Source: Clostridiales bacterium (GTDB lineage: Bacteria > Bacillota > Clostridia > Oscillospirales > CAG-382). From it: DNA of 13,899 nucleotides. Below are positions 13,361 through 13,899 of this stretch, in pieces. Positions within the stretch are counted from its first letter, which is position 1; the number at the start of each line of letters is the position of its first letter. Below the pieces are notes generated by a model. That model did not search any database. It saw only the letters and a list, made by a program, of their open reading frames with translations, and was not told the origin of the DNA. A program made the position numbers and the translations under genes. Where the stretch lies: assembly GCA_003452915.1 (NCBI GenBank), contig DMMZ01000029.1, positions 37,695 to 51,593 of the forward strand. The letters are read 5' to 3'.

Positions 13361-13392
13361 AAAAAGGCAAGAGATTTTCCCCCTGCCTTTTA
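13361..13392 (-). terminator. Intrinsic terminator of the SIS-domain gene
   Basis: AAAAGGCA (13362-13369) and TGCCTTTT (13384-13391) are perfectly complementary, with partial GGG/CTC pairing inside. Read on the minus strand the stem ends in a T-rich tract. It begins about 20 nt past the stop codon at 13411. Confidence 0.8.
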
Positions 13393-13410
13393 GATGTATA
13401 TTGCTTTAAT

Positions 13411-13899
13411 TTATTTTGTAATTGTAACCTTATTCAAGTTTCTTGGTGCATCGGGGTTTCTGCCCTTGACTGCTGTTAACTTACAAGCGAACATCTGTGC
13501 AAATACCGCAAATAGGAACGGTGAAACACTGTCGCTGCCGAGCTTTGGAAGATTTATTGCGAGAGGTCTGTTATCAACAAGCTCTTTGTTGTCGGAAACA
13601 AGAATAACCTCAGCACCTATCGAATCTAGTTTTGCAAGCATTTCTTTTGTATTCTCAAAAACAACACCTTCTGCAGCATAAAGGATAACAACAGTACCTT
13701 CGTCAACCTGTGCAAGCGGTCCGTGCCAGAAATCGCTTACAGCATAGCCCTTCATCTTGACATAGTTGGTTTCCTGCAATTTAAGCATGGTTTCGAAAGC
13801 AACAGCCATGTTCATACCTCTTGCAAGTACAAAACCGTTCTCCATGTATCTGTATCTTGATATAATTTTATCAATTTCAACTGGAATATAAGAAAGTTC
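13411..13899 (-). CDS. SIS-domain sugar-phosphate isomerase (GlmS C-terminal/NagB-II/AgaS-like), C-terminal part; runs off the right edge
   Basis: The visible 162 residues are the second half of a GlmS-type double-SIS isomerase. Such proteins aminate, deaminate or isomerise fructose-6-phosphate-type sugars. Visible features are the second SIS domain start FVLARGMNMAVAFETMLKLQE, the loop DFWHGPLAQVDEGT (GlmS has a similar HGP) and the C-terminal tail NPDAPRNLNKVT, which corresponds to the PRNLAKSVTVE tail of GlmS. The 'DAPRNLNKVT' ending is common in stand-alone SIS enzymes without the glutaminase domain, but the N-terminus is outside the window, so that cannot be settled. The frame is open to the right edge. 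Confidence 0.85.
   Translation of the reverse strand, partial: ELSYIPVEIDKIISRYRYMENGFVLARGMNMAVAFETMLKLQETNYVKMKGYAVSDFWHGPLAQVDEGTVVILYAAEGVVFENTKEMLAKLDSIGAEVILVSDNKELVDNRPLAINLPKLGSDSVSPFLFAVFAQMFACKLTAVKGRNPDAPRNLNKVTITK

Overview
The window looks like chromosomal DNA from a low-GC, Gram-positive anaerobe of the class Clostridia, probably an Oscillospiraceae/Ruminococcus-type gut bacterium. The evidence is the AT-rich intergenic DNA, strong AGGAGG/AAAGGA ribosome-binding sites, a divergent second type IIA topoisomerase, a PduL phosphotransacylase, and the NifU-like + GGGtGRT gene pair. The assignment rests on gene content only.

Left third (1-6322, mostly minus strand). trpS and the topoisomerase B-subunit gene (parE-like) form a tight minus-strand pair. 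The start of the matching A-subunit gene (parC-like) lies about 3.1 kb further along the same strand and runs off the left edge. Topoisomerase B and A genes are often adjacent. Here they are separated by AT-rich DNA carrying a divergent pair: a MocR-type (GntR-aminotransferase) regulator and a LysE/RhtB exporter, flanked by a 17-bp direct repeat, hairpins and ORF scraps. The simplest reading is a transcription-factor/exporter cassette inserted into an ancestral parE-parC unit.

Centre (6416-10211). A minus-strand class I aminotransferase is divergent from a plus-strand operon of three genes: pduL, a NifU/IscU-like iron-sulfur scaffold homologue, and a GGGtGRT-family protein. Each side has a good sigma-A-type promoter, and the operon ends in a strong intrinsic terminator. 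The GGGtGRT family has no function known to me. Its tight linkage to an Fe-S scaffold homologue and a CoA/phosphate acyltransferase makes this the best candidate for an undescribed system in the window.

Right third (10230-13899, all minus strand). A two-gene unit encodes a lipoprotein with a recurring but unnamed C-terminal domain and an uncharacterised secreted/membrane protein. Further right is a membrane-anchored NodB-type polysaccharide deacetylase with a leader that folds into several hairpins (possible riboswitch). The last gene is the 3' end of a GlmS-like sugar-phosphate isomerase (SIS) gene with its own terminator. This block looks like envelope biology.

No rRNA, tRNA, CRISPR array, intact insertion sequence or replication origin was seen.
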